Under the pieces are notes generated by a model, which was not told the DNA's origin, made no database searches, and was given only the letters and a program-made list of their open reading frames with translations. A program made the translations under genes and the position numbers. This document shows positions 43,853 to 52,018 of a stretch of 52,018 nucleotides of DNA, piece after piece. The DNA comes from JBNLBT01 sp050303435 (GTDB lineage Bacteria; Pseudomonadota; Gammaproteobacteria; Xanthomonadales; Marinicellaceae), in assembly GCA_050303435.1 (NCBI GenBank), contig JBNLBT010000014.1, positions 1 to 52,018 of the forward strand. Reading direction: 5' to 3'. Numbering within the stretch: position 1 is the first letter of the stretch; each line of letters begins with the position of its first letter.

Positions 43853-43890
43853 CAATAAAAAAGGCCGGATCAACCGGCCTTTTTTTATTG
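43853..43890. terminator. Bidirectional terminator between convergent genes
   Basis: A nearly perfect palindrome: CAATAAAAAAGGCCGG and CCGGCC plus TTTTTTTATTG around ATCAA. The A and T runs on the two sides allow termination of both the secreted-protein gene and the CsgG-like gene. Confidence 0.9.
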
Positions 43891-43902
43891 CAAATGCTGC
43901 GA

Positions 43903-44604
43903 TCAATCCAGAGACAAAGACGATTTGGATTTATCGCGACGCGACCTTTCTTTGTCGCGGTATTCTTTCAGACAACTGTCCTGATCGTACATGGCACAGG
44001 CCAGGTAATCGGTTGCTTCGATCAGGGCCGCTCGAATGGCTTTACCAGTCGGGGTTTTCTTGTGTCCGCCCAGTGATCCGCCGTAGCCGCCGCGTGAAAT
44101 GCCGATACTCATGCCACCGCCTTTGGAGGTGCCTTCAACTGTGCGCACGTACTCGACTTCGCCAGTGGTGGCATTCACCACACGCAAATCAATGGCCAGA
44201 TACGCGGAGGATTTTTTCCCGCCGAGTGAAATGCCCTTGATGCTGACGCCGCCGCCACCGCCTGAGGTGTTTTCTTCATAGGCGGCCACTTTGCCGGTGA
44301 TCAAATATTGTGCCCCGGTGACCTTGCCCATTTTAGCGGCCGTGGATGGCGAAACGCGTCCAGACGCGCCCAGATCCTGTTCACCCAGAACGCTGTCCAG
44401 TTTTTGTCTTTCAACCACTTTGAATGCGCCGGTGCTGACCAGCTCATTGGCCAGCATGCCGCCCAATTCGCGGCCCACATCCGAACGCCACCAGTGCGCC
44501 GTGGTTTCGTTGGTGAAATCAAGCACCGCAACCACCGGACGGTCCTTGGCCATGCCGGTCAGCGAAAGCAAACTCAAAGAAATTGCTAAAAACATTCTAT
44601 TCAT
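43903..44604 (-). CDS. CsgG-family secreted protein
   Basis: 233 residues. A signal peptide (cleavage near GMAK, 17-20) leads to a CsgG/HfaB-like domain: PVVAVLDFTNET, LGGMLANELVSTGAFKVVERQKLD and AQYLITGKVAAYEE are typical. Unlike CsgG of curli secretion it has no lipobox Cys and no transmembrane-barrel insert is evident, so it is unlikely to be a secretion pore. A Gly-rich loop (about 119-125) and a basic C-terminal tail follow. GGGGAG six bases before the ATG sets the start. It is divergent from tyrA. Confidence 0.82.
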   Translation of the reverse strand: MNRMFLAISLSLLSLTGMAKDRPVVAVLDFTNETTAHWWRSDVGRELGGMLANELVSTGAFKVVERQKLDSVLGEQDLGASGRVSPSTAAKMGKVTGAQYLITGKVAAYEENTSGGGGGVSIKGISLGGKKSSAYLAIDLRVVNATTGEVEYVRTVEGTSKGGGMSIGISRGGYGGSLGGHKKTPTGKAIRAALIEATDYLACAMYDQDSCLKEYRDKERSRRDKSKSSLSLD

Positions 44605-44633
44605 TACAGACTCCCCTGCTGTCAAAAAGTTAA

Positions 44634-44662
44634 TTGATAAATCATCCAGGAATTGTCACAAT
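44634..44662 (+). promoter_or_regulatory. Likely tyrA promoter
   Basis: TTGATA (44634-44639), a 17-base spacer, CACAAT (44657-44662), 28 bases before the tyrA ATG. It argues against the in-frame TTG at 44634 as a start. Confidence 0.5.
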
Positions 44663-44690
44663 CTTAACCCAAATTTCTGATCTTTCAATC

Positions 44691-45791
44691 ATGGATAACA
44701 AAAAACTTGATAGCTTGCGACAAAAACTTGATGCCATCGATGAAGACATTATACGGCTGATTGCTGAACGCCAAGTTAATGTGGATCAAATCGGAAGTGT
44801 GAAGCTGCGCACAAAATCCCCGACGCGGGATTACGAAAGAGAGAAACAGGTCATGGACAACGTCAAAGCGGCGGCATTGAAACACCGCGTGGACCCGGCC
44901 GTGGCGCAATCGATCTTCAGTCAGATCATCCGCTCATCCCTGACCAAACAAGAGAACCAGAAACTCAGTCATTCCGACTTTGGTGAGAACAAGTCAGCAC
45001 TGATCATCGGTGGCGCCGGCAAGATGGGCCAATGGTTTGCGCATTTTTTGACCTCACAGGGGTTTCGCGTCGACATCGCCGACCCCGCCGCGAATCCAGA
45101 CACACCCCATCTGATTGAGGATTACCGCGAACACCCACTGAACCACGATTTCATTATTGTGGCCGCGCCGATCCAGACCAGCGCCGAGATCCTGGAGTGC
45201 CTGGCCCGACGCAAACCCGAAGGCATCGTGCTCGACATCAGTTCGATCAAGAGCCCGTTGCGTTTGCCATTGCGCAAACTGGCCGACGCCGGCGTGCGCG
45301 TGGTGTCCATACACCCGATGTTTGGCCCGGACGTCAAACTGCTGTCCAATCGCCACATCGTTTTCATCGAAATCAACGATCAGGAGGCGGTCAATCAAGT
45401 CAAGTGTCTGTTCGAACCGACCATGGCCGAACGGATCGACATGAAACTTGAGGATCATGACCGCCTGGTTGCCTATGTGCTGGGCCTGTCCCATGCACTG
45501 AATCTGGCCTTTCTCACCGTGCTCAGCGAGTCAGGTGAAGCCGCGGATACGCTGGCGCGACTGTCCAGCACCACGTTCGATGCGCAGTGGGCAATTTCCG
45601 CCAGCCTGTCGCGTGAGAATCCGCACCTGTATTATGAGATCCAGAAACTCAACAATTATTCGGTTTCAACCCTGAACGCCCTGAGCGACGCTGTGCTGCG
45701 TTTGAATCACTTGATCAGCGAAGGCAATGAAGCGGCCTTTGTCAAACTCATGCACATGGGTCGACGGTTCATCAATCAACGCCCCGACTAA
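44691..45791 (+). CDS. tyrA: Chorismate mutase / prephenate dehydrogenase (T-protein)
   Basis: 366 residues, near the 373 of E. coli TyrA. Residues 1-90 are an AroQ-type chorismate mutase (LDSLRQKLDAIDEDIIRLIAER; Arg and Lys of the active site), and from 103 the dehydrogenase begins with IIGGAGKMGQWF, with catalytic His208 in IHPMFGPD. It turns chorismate into hydroxyphenylpyruvate for tyrosine. The fused type is found mainly in gammaproteobacteria. It overlaps the convergent DUF3192 gene by 4 bases. Confidence 0.96.
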   Translation: MDNKKLDSLRQKLDAIDEDIIRLIAERQVNVDQIGSVKLRTKSPTRDYEREKQVMDNVKAAALKHRVDPAVAQSIFSQIIRSSLTKQENQKLSHSDFGENKSALIIGGAGKMGQWFAHFLTSQGFRVDIADPAANPDTPHLIEDYREHPLNHDFIIVAAPIQTSAEILECLARRKPEGIVLDISSIKSPLRLPLRKLADAGVRVVSIHPMFGPDVKLLSNRHIVFIEINDQEAVNQVKCLFEPTMAERIDMKLEDHDRLVAYVLGLSHALNLAFLTVLSESGEAADTLARLSSTTFDAQWAISASLSRENPHLYYEIQKLNNYSVSTLNALSDAVLRLNHLISEGNEAAFVKLMHMGRRFINQRPD

Positions 45792-46123
45792 GGCCGGAAC
45801 TGCCCGCGCGCCCAGCTTTGCAGCACGCCATTGACGAAATGCAAACCGGTGGTTTCCTCAATGCCCGTCTGACCATCGGAGTTCACCCGGTGCGTGCGGT
45901 AATACAACACCACCACGCCGTTTTCTGATTCACTGAAATCAGGTGAACCCAGGGCATCTCGCACCGCATCCATGGATGCACCGGGTTGCAATCCGGCGAT
46001 GTATTCGCGGTTGTATTCCTGACGATCCTGCCAGTCATCGCCACGGGCATACGCGTCTCGTTCTGTGACCACTATGCACCCGCTTAAAGCCAGCACCAGC
46101 CAGGGAACAACGAATTTCAACAT
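45788..46123 (-). CDS. DUF3192 lipoprotein
   Basis: 111 residues. A lipobox LALSGC puts the lipidated Cys at position 16. The mature part matches DUF3192: NREYIAGLQPGASMDAVRDALGSPDFSE, then VVLYYRTHR and ETTGLHFVNGVLQSWG-like ending, which recalls SmpA/BamE-type small lipoprotein folds. Function unknown. A promoter with TTGATT and TACAAA lies directly upstream. Confidence 0.85.
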   Translation of the reverse strand: MLKFVVPWLVLALSGCIVVTERDAYARGDDWQDRQEYNREYIAGLQPGASMDAVRDALGSPDFSESENGVVVLYYRTHRVNSDGQTGIEETTGLHFVNGVLQSWARGQFRP

Positions 46124-46146
46124 GTTTTTTTCTCCAGAATAGATCG

Positions 46147-46175
46147 TTTGTATGTCACGTTCATGCGCAAATCAA
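46147..46175 (-). promoter_or_regulatory. Promoter of the DUF3192 gene
   Basis: On the minus strand TTGATT (46175-46170), a 17-base spacer and TACAAA (46152-46147); start near 46140, leaving a short leader. Confidence 0.55.
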
Positions 46176-46232
46176 AGGCCTCTTCCAGTCGCGTGTCCGT
46201 GTACTGTGGCAGTAACGCTGCGGCGTTTTTTT

Positions 46233-46241
46233 TGTTACAAT
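46233..46241 (+). promoter_or_regulatory. Extended -10 promoter of the BI-1 family gene
   Basis: TGTTACAAT, an extended -10 box, in the 203-base divergent gap. A small AACGC/GCGTT hairpin followed by eight T (46214-46233) precedes it and may act as an upstream terminator. No other gene is seen in the gap. Confidence 0.45.
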
Positions 46242-46326
46242 ATTTACAGGATTTTTTTACATACGCCGCATGCCAGTGCCCGCCACTGATGCCTGCGAAA
46301 CTGACCGAACACAGAGGAAACAATAC

Positions 46327-47091
46327 ATGAAAACCAGCAATCCGGCCATGGCACAATTTGACAAACAGGCCGTGGCCTTGGGACCGCGCGATGAATTCGT
46401 GGTGGACGCCAGCGAGCGCATGACCGTGGAAGGCACGATCAATAAAACCGGCGTGTTTTTGCTGATCGTGTTGGCCGTTGGCGCGTGGACATGGCAGCAG
46501 GTTTTGAACAACCCGGGCAACGCCTACACCTTGTTGTTGACCGGCATGTTTGCCGGCATGGTGACAGGTCTGGTGGTGGCGTTCAAACCACAATGGGCCG
46601 CCATTGGTGGCAGCCTGTATGCGGCCTTTGAAGGCCTCTTTCTCGGCGCCGCTTCGGCCATGTTCGAAGCGCGCTACCCCGGCATCGTCACGCAAGCCGT
46701 CGGCCTGACTCTGGCTGTCATGCTGGTGATGCTGGTGAGCTACAAAACCGGCTTGATCAAAGTCACCGAAACCTTCAAGAAAGTGGTGGTTTTTGCCACT
46801 CTTGGCATCGCCGTGTTTTACCTGATCAGCCTGGTGGCGCATTTTGGTTTTGGCGCCAATGTCAGTTATTTCAACACCGAAAACGCCAGTCTGATGAGCA
46901 TCGGCCTGAGCCTGTTTGTGGTCGGCATTGCAGCACTCAATCTGGTGCTGGATTTTGATTTCATCCAAAACGGCGCCAACAACAATCTGCCCAAACACAT
47001 GGAATGGTATGGGGCGTTCGGATTGATGGTCACGCTGGTGTGGCTGTACATTGAATTGCTGCGTTTGTTGGCCAAGCTGCGAGAAGAATGA
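46327..47091 (+). CDS. Bax inhibitor-1 / YccA family membrane protein
   Basis: 254 residues with seven hydrophobic helices beginning near residue 40. LYAAFEGLFLGAAS and the C-terminal LDFDFIQNGANNNLPKHMEWYGAFGL are the BI-1 family signatures, the conserved aspartates of the latter forming the pH-sensitive calcium leak site in better-known members. The bacterial role is unclear (ion leak or control of membrane proteases). GAGGAAA before the ATG sets the start. It is followed by a GNAT gene after four bases. Confidence 0.88.
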   Translation: MKTSNPAMAQFDKQAVALGPRDEFVVDASERMTVEGTINKTGVFLLIVLAVGAWTWQQVLNNPGNAYTLLLTGMFAGMVTGLVVAFKPQWAAIGGSLYAAFEGLFLGAASAMFEARYPGIVTQAVGLTLAVMLVMLVSYKTGLIKVTETFKKVVVFATLGIAVFYLISLVAHFGFGANVSYFNTENASLMSIGLSLFVVGIAALNLVLDFDFIQNGANNNLPKHMEWYGAFGLMVTLVWLYIELLRLLAKLREE

Positions 47092-47095
47092 TTCC

Positions 47096-47578
47096 ATGAC
47101 CACTCAAGTCATCCTGGCCGATTACCACAACCCGCGTCACGGCAAACACATCATCGAGTTGCTCGACTGTTACGCCACCGACGCCATGGGTGGCGGCGTG
47201 GCGCTGAACGATTACGTGGCGCAAAATCTGGTGCCAACCCTGGCCAAACGTCAGGATGCGTTCAGTCTGATTGCGTACGTCGATCGCCAGCCGGCCGGGT
47301 TGATGAATTGTTTTGAAGGATTCTCTACGTTTAAATGCCAGCCATTGATCAATATTCACGACGTGGTCGTGGCTGAAGAATACCGGCGCCTGGGCGTCAG
47401 CCGCGCCTTGTTTGATCGCGCCGAGAGCATAGCCAAACAACGCAACTGCTGTAAATTGACCCTGGAAGTCATCGAAGGCAACAGCGTGGCCATCAAAGCC
47501 TATGAGCGTTTCGGCTTCCGTCATTACACCCTGGATGAAACCCACGGTGGCGCCATGTTTTGGGAGAAAAATCTGTGA
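47096..47578 (+). CDS. GNAT family N-acetyltransferase
   Basis: 160 residues. The acetyl-CoA motif is INIHDVVVAEEYRRLGVSRALF, followed by LTLEVIEGNSVAIKAYERFGF, the classical last-strand region of GNAT enzymes. The substrate is unknown; the fold and segment order resemble small amino-acid or polyamine acetyltransferases. It overlaps the downstream lipoprotein start by 4 bases (GTGA), so the three genes from 46327 may form an operon. Confidence 0.88.
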   Translation: MTTQVILADYHNPRHGKHIIELLDCYATDAMGGGVALNDYVAQNLVPTLAKRQDAFSLIAYVDRQPAGLMNCFEGFSTFKCQPLINIHDVVVAEEYRRLGVSRALFDRAESIAKQRNCCKLTLEVIEGNSVAIKAYERFGFRHYTLDETHGGAMFWEKNL

Positions 47579-47907
47579 AATACGCACTGCTTGTGTTGTG
47601 CCTGGGCCTGGCGGCCTGCCAGACCGGTGAGATCGCCGAAAAAGAACGCACGACACAGACGCAACCACCGCCGGTCAAAGGCTGCAGCAAAGAAGCCAAA
47701 TTGTGCGCCGACGGTTCAACCGTGTCACGCAATCCGGCCAAAGACTGCGCGTTTGACGAATGCCCCAAACCCGTGATCAAAGACGCGGTGCAATGCACCC
47801 AGGACGTCAAACAATGTCCGGACGGCAGTTACGTGGGGCGCAACCCAGCAAACAAGTGCGCGTTCAGTGAATGTCCGGGCGGTGAGGATTCAGACAGCCG
47901 GCAATAA
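47575..47907 (+). CDS. Small lipoprotein with two Cys-rich repeats
   Basis: 110 residues from a GTG start with GGAG eight bases upstream. The lipobox LGLAAC puts the lipid Cys near position 15. Two copies of a 28-residue unit follow (about 37-64 and 73-100): C-x6-C-(A/P)DGS-x4-RNPA-x2-CAF-x-ECP. Four cysteines per copy suggest two disulfides each. Similar repeats occur singly in other gammaproteobacterial lipoproteins; function unknown. It overlaps the convergent rnd gene by 18 bases. Confidence 0.75.
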   Translation: MKYALLVLCLGLAACQTGEIAEKERTTQTQPPPVKGCSKEAKLCADGSTVSRNPAKDCAFDECPKPVIKDAVQCTQDVKQCPDGSYVGRNPANKCAFSECPGGEDSDSRQ

Positions 47908-48942
47908 CGCCCAAAACGGCTGAGACTCCAATGACTCATCGTTGACCACCATGCGTTTGAGCTGGTCTTTGTTCAGCAGCATGGCATCGGCCACACCGAG
48001 CGACTCACAGCGTGATTTGAGTGCGGATTTCAAACGGTCCATCTGTCTGGATTGCGCTTTGCTCAAGTGCACATCCTGCGGCAATTTGGCCGGATCCATC
48101 TGTTCACTGGCGTGCAACAATTGGACAATGTGCTCGCCATTGTACTGAATAAATTTGCCATTCAAGCCCAGCTTCTGTAAATCTTCCACACGGTCCACGC
48201 CCTGCACGATGGCCAACAGTTGCTGCGGATCCATGATCCAGTTCTTCGGTTTGTTGCGTCGCACGGCTTGTTGTTTGCGCCAATCCAACAATGCCCACAG
48301 GCGTTGTTTAAGCGGCAGCGACAAGCGGGATTTATAGGTCAGTCGATTGAACAGTTTGTCATCGCTGCTGTCAACCAGCACGCGCTCGCACCATTGCCGC
48401 ATCACCAGATCGAACAAGGGCATCAGCCCACGTGATTCCATGCGTTCAGACAATTCATCGCGCAGGGTTTGCAGATAAATCACGTCTTCAATGGCGTAAT
48501 CGACTTGCTGCGCTGACAGCGGCCGCCGAGCCCAGTCAGAACGGCTCAGTCCTTTGGGCAATTCCACGCCGGTGACTTCACGCACCAGATTCTGATAGGA
48601 CAGGTGCAAACCGTAGCCACACATCGCCGCAGCCACCTGCGTATCAAACACCTCAGCGGGGGTCTCGCCGTGCATCTGTTGCAACAGCTGCATGTCTTCC
48701 GAACCGGAATGCATGATCACTGGACTCAGACGTCCATCTAAACCAGCCTGCATGGCTTCCGGCAGTAAATCCACCAGAAACACCGTCTCTCCATGGCACA
48801 CCTGCAGCAGGCAGGGATTGATCCGGTAGGTGCGCGAGCGCTCAAATTCGGTGTCCATCGAAAAAGCCACGCCTTCGGGCCATTGATCGAGCAGATTTTG
48901 CAGTGAATCGGGTTCGTCAACCCAGGAATATTTTGCTATCAT
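47890..48942 (-). CDS. rnd: Ribonuclease D
   Basis: 350 residues, a 3'-5' exoribonuclease that trims tRNA. The DEDD catalytic residues begin with FSMDTEFER (Asp29, Glu31); VFDTQVAAAM holds the second acidic group and YAIEDVIYL the fourth. Helical HRDC domains follow from about 205 (KLFNRLTYKSRL onward). It is divergent from the nucleotidase gene, whose promoter overlaps the rnd start. Confidence 0.95.
   Translation of the reverse strand: MIAKYSWVDEPDSLQNLLDQWPEGVAFSMDTEFERSRTYRINPCLLQVCHGETVFLVDLLPEAMQAGLDGRLSPVIMHSGSEDMQLLQQMHGETPAEVFDTQVAAAMCGYGLHLSYQNLVREVTGVELPKGLSRSDWARRPLSAQQVDYAIEDVIYLQTLRDELSERMESRGLMPLFDLVMRQWCERVLVDSSDDKLFNRLTYKSRLSLPLKQRLWALLDWRKQQAVRRNKPKNWIMDPQQLLAIVQGVDRVEDLQKLGLNGKFIQYNGEHIVQLLHASEQMDPAKLPQDVHLSKAQSRQMDRLKSALKSRCESLGVADAMLLNKDQLKRMVVNDESLESQPFWALLPAV
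48914..48942 (+). promoter_or_regulatory. Promoter of the nucleotidase gene
   Basis: TCGTCA (48914-48919), 17 bases, then an extended -10 TGCTATCAT (TATCAT at 48937-48942). Start near 48949 supports ATG at 48972. It overlaps the rnd start codon region. Confidence 0.45.
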
Positions 48943-48971
48943 ACCAACTGTTTGAATGGGTCAAAAAAATC

Positions 48972-50567
48972 ATGCGTGTCCTTATTATACTGTTATTGGC
49001 CTGTCATCTGTTGAGCTGTCACACGGGTAAATCAACCCACGCCCCCAAAGGCACATTTGTACTGTTGTCGATCAACGACGTGTACCGCGCTGAAGGGCTC
49101 GATGAAGGCGCCCGCGGCGGCCTGCCGCGTGTGCGCGCCTTGCGCGAAAAACTGTTGCAACAATCGCCCCATGTGTTGCTGCTGCACGCCGGGGACTTTC
49201 TGCAACCGTCTTTTTCCAGCCGGGTCAACCGCGGTGCGGCCATGATTGATGCCATGAATCGCCTGGACGGGGCCGCCGGGCAATTTGATCCTCACATGCT
49301 GGTGACCTTTGGCAACCATGAATTTGATCGCGACAAGTTAAAGGATGTGCCGACGCTGCAGGCGCGCATTGACGAATCCGAATTCAACTGGCTCGACAGC
49401 AACATTCACTGGGGCGCAAACGGCATCGCATCGGACAAACTCATCGATTCTGTGTTGTTGACCATCAACGGCGTAAAAGTCGGCCTGTACAGCGTCACCA
49501 GCGACATGCAACACCCCGAATACATTGACGCCTTTGACGCCCCCCAGGCCACCAGCCGTCACTGGGTGCCCAAACTGCGCGCGCAAGGCGCCGACGTGGT
49601 CATCGCGCTGACCCATCAATGGTTGAGCGCCGATAAAGAAATCGCCGAATTGCCGGCGCACCAGCGCCCGGATCTGATCTATGGCGGCCACGAACACGAC
49701 CGGCAATTGCTGCAACACAACGGCGTGTGGATTGTCAAAGCCGACGCCGATGCGGTGTCCGCTGCTGTGACTGAAGTGCAGGTCGACGCCTCTGGCCGGA
49801 TCTCGGCCCTGCCGGTGTTCATTGACCTGGACGAAACCCAAGCGGCCGACGCCGCGCTGGCGGCTGACATCAAAGCCTGGCAATTGCGCACCGCCGAAAC
49901 ATTCTGCACGCAACGCCAGCGCGCGCCCGATTGCCTGTCCAGCGTGCTGGCACACACCGCAGTGGACCTGATTGCCGAAGAAACCGAAATCCGTCGCTTT
50001 GAAACCAACCTGGGCAATTTCATTGCCGACACCGCACTGCAGGCGTTTGCCAGCTGCGGCGCCGACGTGGCCCTGATCAACTCGGGTTCTTTGCGACTGA
50101 ATCACAACATCGCCGCAGGCTCAGCCATCACCGAAGCCCACATGGAAGGTCTGTTCCCCTACCCCGGTGAACTCAACCTGATCCGCATCAACGGCCGGAT
50201 GCTGCTTGACGCACTCAAGCACAGCATCGACTACTGGACCGGCAACGGTCACTGGTTGCAAATCGCCGGCTTTGTTTACATGCACGACAGCCAAAACCAG
50301 CGGGTTGAACACGTGCACCTCAAAGGCCACGCCGCACCGCTGGCGCCAGACGACACCATCCTGGCGGTGGTGCCACAATACCTGATCGATGCAAACACCG
50401 ATCACGACGGCTACACCATGTTCAATGAATCCATGCGCGCAGACTGCGCCCACAACGGTGAACGACTGAAAGACCTGGTGGCAAAAAAATTGCGCGACAG
50501 CGTTGAACCGATCGCCCCCATCGTGGATCATAGAATATGTAACGTTCCAAAGGATCACTGTCTTTGA
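48972..50567 (+). CDS. 5'-nucleotidase / metallophosphatase lipoprotein
   Basis: 531 residues. A signal sequence with lipobox LLSC (Cys16) suggests outer-membrane anchoring. The N-terminal metallophosphatase has SINDVYR, LLHAGDFLQPS, TFGNHEFD, ALTHQW and GGHEHD, giving the di-metal ligands; the usual NDxHG is NDVYR, seen in one subfamily. The C-terminal 5'-nucleotidase domain (about 335-510) has the ETNLGNF and NSGSLR motifs for nucleotide binding. It would dephosphorylate extracellular nucleotides. It overlaps the next gene by 4 bases if that gene starts at TTG. Confidence 0.88.
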   Translation: MRVLIILLLACHLLSCHTGKSTHAPKGTFVLLSINDVYRAEGLDEGARGGLPRVRALREKLLQQSPHVLLLHAGDFLQPSFSSRVNRGAAMIDAMNRLDGAAGQFDPHMLVTFGNHEFDRDKLKDVPTLQARIDESEFNWLDSNIHWGANGIASDKLIDSVLLTINGVKVGLYSVTSDMQHPEYIDAFDAPQATSRHWVPKLRAQGADVVIALTHQWLSADKEIAELPAHQRPDLIYGGHEHDRQLLQHNGVWIVKADADAVSAAVTEVQVDASGRISALPVFIDLDETQAADAALAADIKAWQLRTAETFCTQRQRAPDCLSSVLAHTAVDLIAEETEIRRFETNLGNFIADTALQAFASCGADVALINSGSLRLNHNIAAGSAITEAHMEGLFPYPGELNLIRINGRMLLDALKHSIDYWTGNGHWLQIAGFVYMHDSQNQRVEHVHLKGHAAPLAPDDTILAVVPQYLIDANTDHDGYTMFNESMRADCAHNGERLKDLVAKKLRDSVEPIAPIVDHRICNVPKDHCL

Positions 50568-52018
50568 TATCGGCCAAAGAAACAATCATGCTGTTGACGG
50601 GCATCGGCCTGGCCGTTGGTCTGTACGTATTGAAAACTTCGCCCAACCTGTTCCAACACGCCGATGGCGTCAATACAGATGGCGGCGCAATGGCCCTGCA
50701 AAATCCGCCGGAAATCAAAGTACCCTACCGCATCGATCCCGAAGTTGAATCCAGTTTTGAACAGGCCAATGTGCCGACCTGGGAATTCAATTTCACGCCG
50801 ACGCAGGAAATCACCGCCGCTCAGCTCGCCGAGTGGCAGACGCTGGCCGAGCAGGCCATGCAAGAGGAGCGCTATTTCCTCCCTGAATCCGACAATGCCC
50901 TGGCGTATTTATTGAAAATCCGCAACGCCACTCCGGAAAATGTGCAGGCGGCCAGCCAATTGCAGCAGCTCACCAGTGCATTGCTGGTGCAAGCCAATGT
51001 GGCGGTTGAAGAGAACAACATCGAATTGCTGACCCAGTTGATCGGGCGGCTCAAAGCCATTGACCCCAAGCATCAAAACATCGCACATCTGACCACCGAA
51101 TTGAGTCAGCTGCGCGAAATAGAAAAACTCAGCGAGTCCGTGACACAATACATCGCCGATCAGAACATCGTATCTCTGGATCAGCAAGACGCCTGGCACA
51201 CCGTGCGCAAAGCGCAAAACATTGCCCCGGACAATCGCCGGGTGGTGGCCATGGAAGATCAAGTGATCAGCATCCTCAGCAATGAATCGGTGCGCGCCGC
51301 CGAAGAACAGGATTTCACCCTGGCCAATTCGCAATTGCACCTGGCCGAAGAACTCAAATCCACACACCCGTTGATTGCACAGACACAGCAACGCATTGCG
51401 CAACTCAAACAGCGGCGTTTCACCTGGCTGGACGAACAGTTTCACATCGCCTTGCGCAATCGCAACACGCCGCGCGCGGAACTGCTGTTGACCGAGCTGG
51501 ATCACCTCAGCATCGATGCCACACAATTGAACGAATACCGCGACAGCCTGCTGCAGACCACCACCTACGCAGGTCACGCGCCGTTTGACGCGATCCAGGA
51601 TTCATTCATCAACGACCCGTTGATCACCGCACCCACCCTGGTGGTGATGCCCACCGGCGCCTTTGAAATGGGCCGGGACGGTGGCCGCAGCTACGAACAA
51701 CCGCAACACACGGTGCAAATAAACTACGGGTTCGCGGTCAGCAAATACGAAATCCCCCACGCCGAGTTCGCTGAATTCATCGAGCAGACCGACTACGAAA
51801 CCTCCGCCGAACGACTCAGCAACGGGCAGATTTACGACGCCCGCACCGGCCGCTTGAAAAACAAGCGCTCCATCGATTGGCGCAACGACTATCTGGGCAA
51901 ACGCAGCAGCGGCGATTCGCCGGTGATTCACGTGTCCTGGAACGACGCAAGGGCCTACACGCAGTGGCTGTCGGCCATGACCGGCCACGACTACCGGCTG
52001 TTGTCCGAGAGTGAGTTC
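50564..52018 (+). CDS. Membrane-anchored FGE/SUMF1-domain protein (cut by window end)
   Basis: The frame is open to the end of the window (485 codons). A membrane helix sits near the N terminus (TGIGLAVGLYVL, about 12-23), followed by an Ala/Gln/Leu-rich helical region (about 85-340), then the start of a formylglycine-generating-enzyme-like domain: VVMPTGAFEMGRDGG near 366, SKYEIPHAEFAEFIE, and VIHVSWNDARAYTQWLS. Such domains occur in sulfatase-modifying enzymes, EgtB and PvdO-like proteins; which type cannot be told because the C terminus is missing. TTG at 50564 has AGGA ten bases upstream; ATG at 50588 is an alternative start. Confidence 0.75.
   Translation, partial: MISAKETIMLLTGIGLAVGLYVLKTSPNLFQHADGVNTDGGAMALQNPPEIKVPYRIDPEVESSFEQANVPTWEFNFTPTQEITAAQLAEWQTLAEQAMQEERYFLPESDNALAYLLKIRNATPENVQAASQLQQLTSALLVQANVAVEENNIELLTQLIGRLKAIDPKHQNIAHLTTELSQLREIEKLSESVTQYIADQNIVSLDQQDAWHTVRKAQNIAPDNRRVVAMEDQVISILSNESVRAAEEQDFTLANSQLHLAEELKSTHPLIAQTQQRIAQLKQRRFTWLDEQFHIALRNRNTPRAELLLTELDHLSIDATQLNEYRDSLLQTTTYAGHAPFDAIQDSFINDPLITAPTLVVMPTGAFEMGRDGGRSYEQPQHTVQINYGFAVSKYEIPHAEFAEFIEQTDYETSAERLSNGQIYDARTGRLKNKRSIDWRNDYLGKRSSGDSPVIHVSWNDARAYTQWLSAMTGHDYRLLSESEF

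Noticed and set aside
1..52018. tRNA genes, CRISPR arrays, insertion sequences, prophage
   Set aside because: No cloverleaf-like conserved tRNA arms, regularly spaced repeats, transposase or integrase frames were seen.

Overview
The window is chromosomal DNA from a gammaproteobacterium, carrying almost entirely core genes. Several gene neighbourhoods point this way: ssrS (6S RNA) between zapA and ygfA; grpE-dnaK-dnaJ-dapB with sigma-32-type promoters and no hrcA in view; asd-fimV-truA-trpF-trpB-trpA-accD-folC; rplM-rpsI; and fadI-fadJ. The exact genus cannot be fixed from sequence alone. A secreted protein ending in a GF-type tail and a FimV/HubP homologue suggest something near Xanthomonadales or Marinicella-like marine lineages, but this is a guess. 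I saw no tRNA, rRNA, CRISPR array, prophage or insertion sequence, and no gap over 300 bases without a gene or RNA.

Layout. 1-3.6 kb: the end of an unknown gene, a REP-like hairpin, then a leftward redox/signalling cluster: an ABC ATPase fused to a dual-specificity phosphatase, a double CDGSH iron-sulfur protein, and a ferredoxin/FNR/truncated-globin/zinc-ribbon fusion. 3.7-7.6 kb: GNAT, alkyltransferase-like protein, fatty acid hydroxylase family protein, DUF1579 protein, and a BlaI/M56 regulatory pair with a palindromic operator. 7.7-12.1 kb: fadIJ beta-oxidation and a diguanylate cyclase. 12.2-16 kb: rpsI-rplM, a YgfB-like protein, the zapA/ssrS/ygfA/rpiA block. 16-28.6 kb: FMN glutamate-synthase-like protein, queA, PCu(A)C, dapB, dnaJ, dnaK, grpE, recN, an outer-membrane-like protein, a secreted SpoIID/LytB protein, trmL. 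28.7-30.2 kb: ubiA and an Hsp20 gene with a consensus sigma-32 promoter and a ROSE-like RNA thermometer. 30.2-41.6 kb: leftward folC-accD-trpA-trpB-trpF-truA, fimV, asd, aroC, prmB. 41.7-52 kb: SCO1, psd, CsgG-like, tyrA, DUF3192 lipoprotein, BI-1/YccA protein, small secreted proteins, RNase D, a 5'-nucleotidase-like lipoprotein and the start of a membrane-anchored FGE/SUMF1-domain protein.

How the parts work together. Amino-acid and cofactor synthesis (dapB, asd, aroC, tyrA, trpFBA, folC, ygfA) is spread among housekeeping genes. The heat-shock genes show a coherent control scheme: sigma-32-type promoters at grpE, dnaK and hsp20, a terminator between dnaK and dnaJ that would lower DnaJ relative to DnaK, and a translational thermometer on hsp20. 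The most unusual protein content is the 351-3587 cluster. Its two multi-domain fusions (ABC-phosphatase; ferredoxin-FNR-globin) and the CDGSH protein read in one direction with short gaps and may form an oxygen/NO/redox-responsive system.
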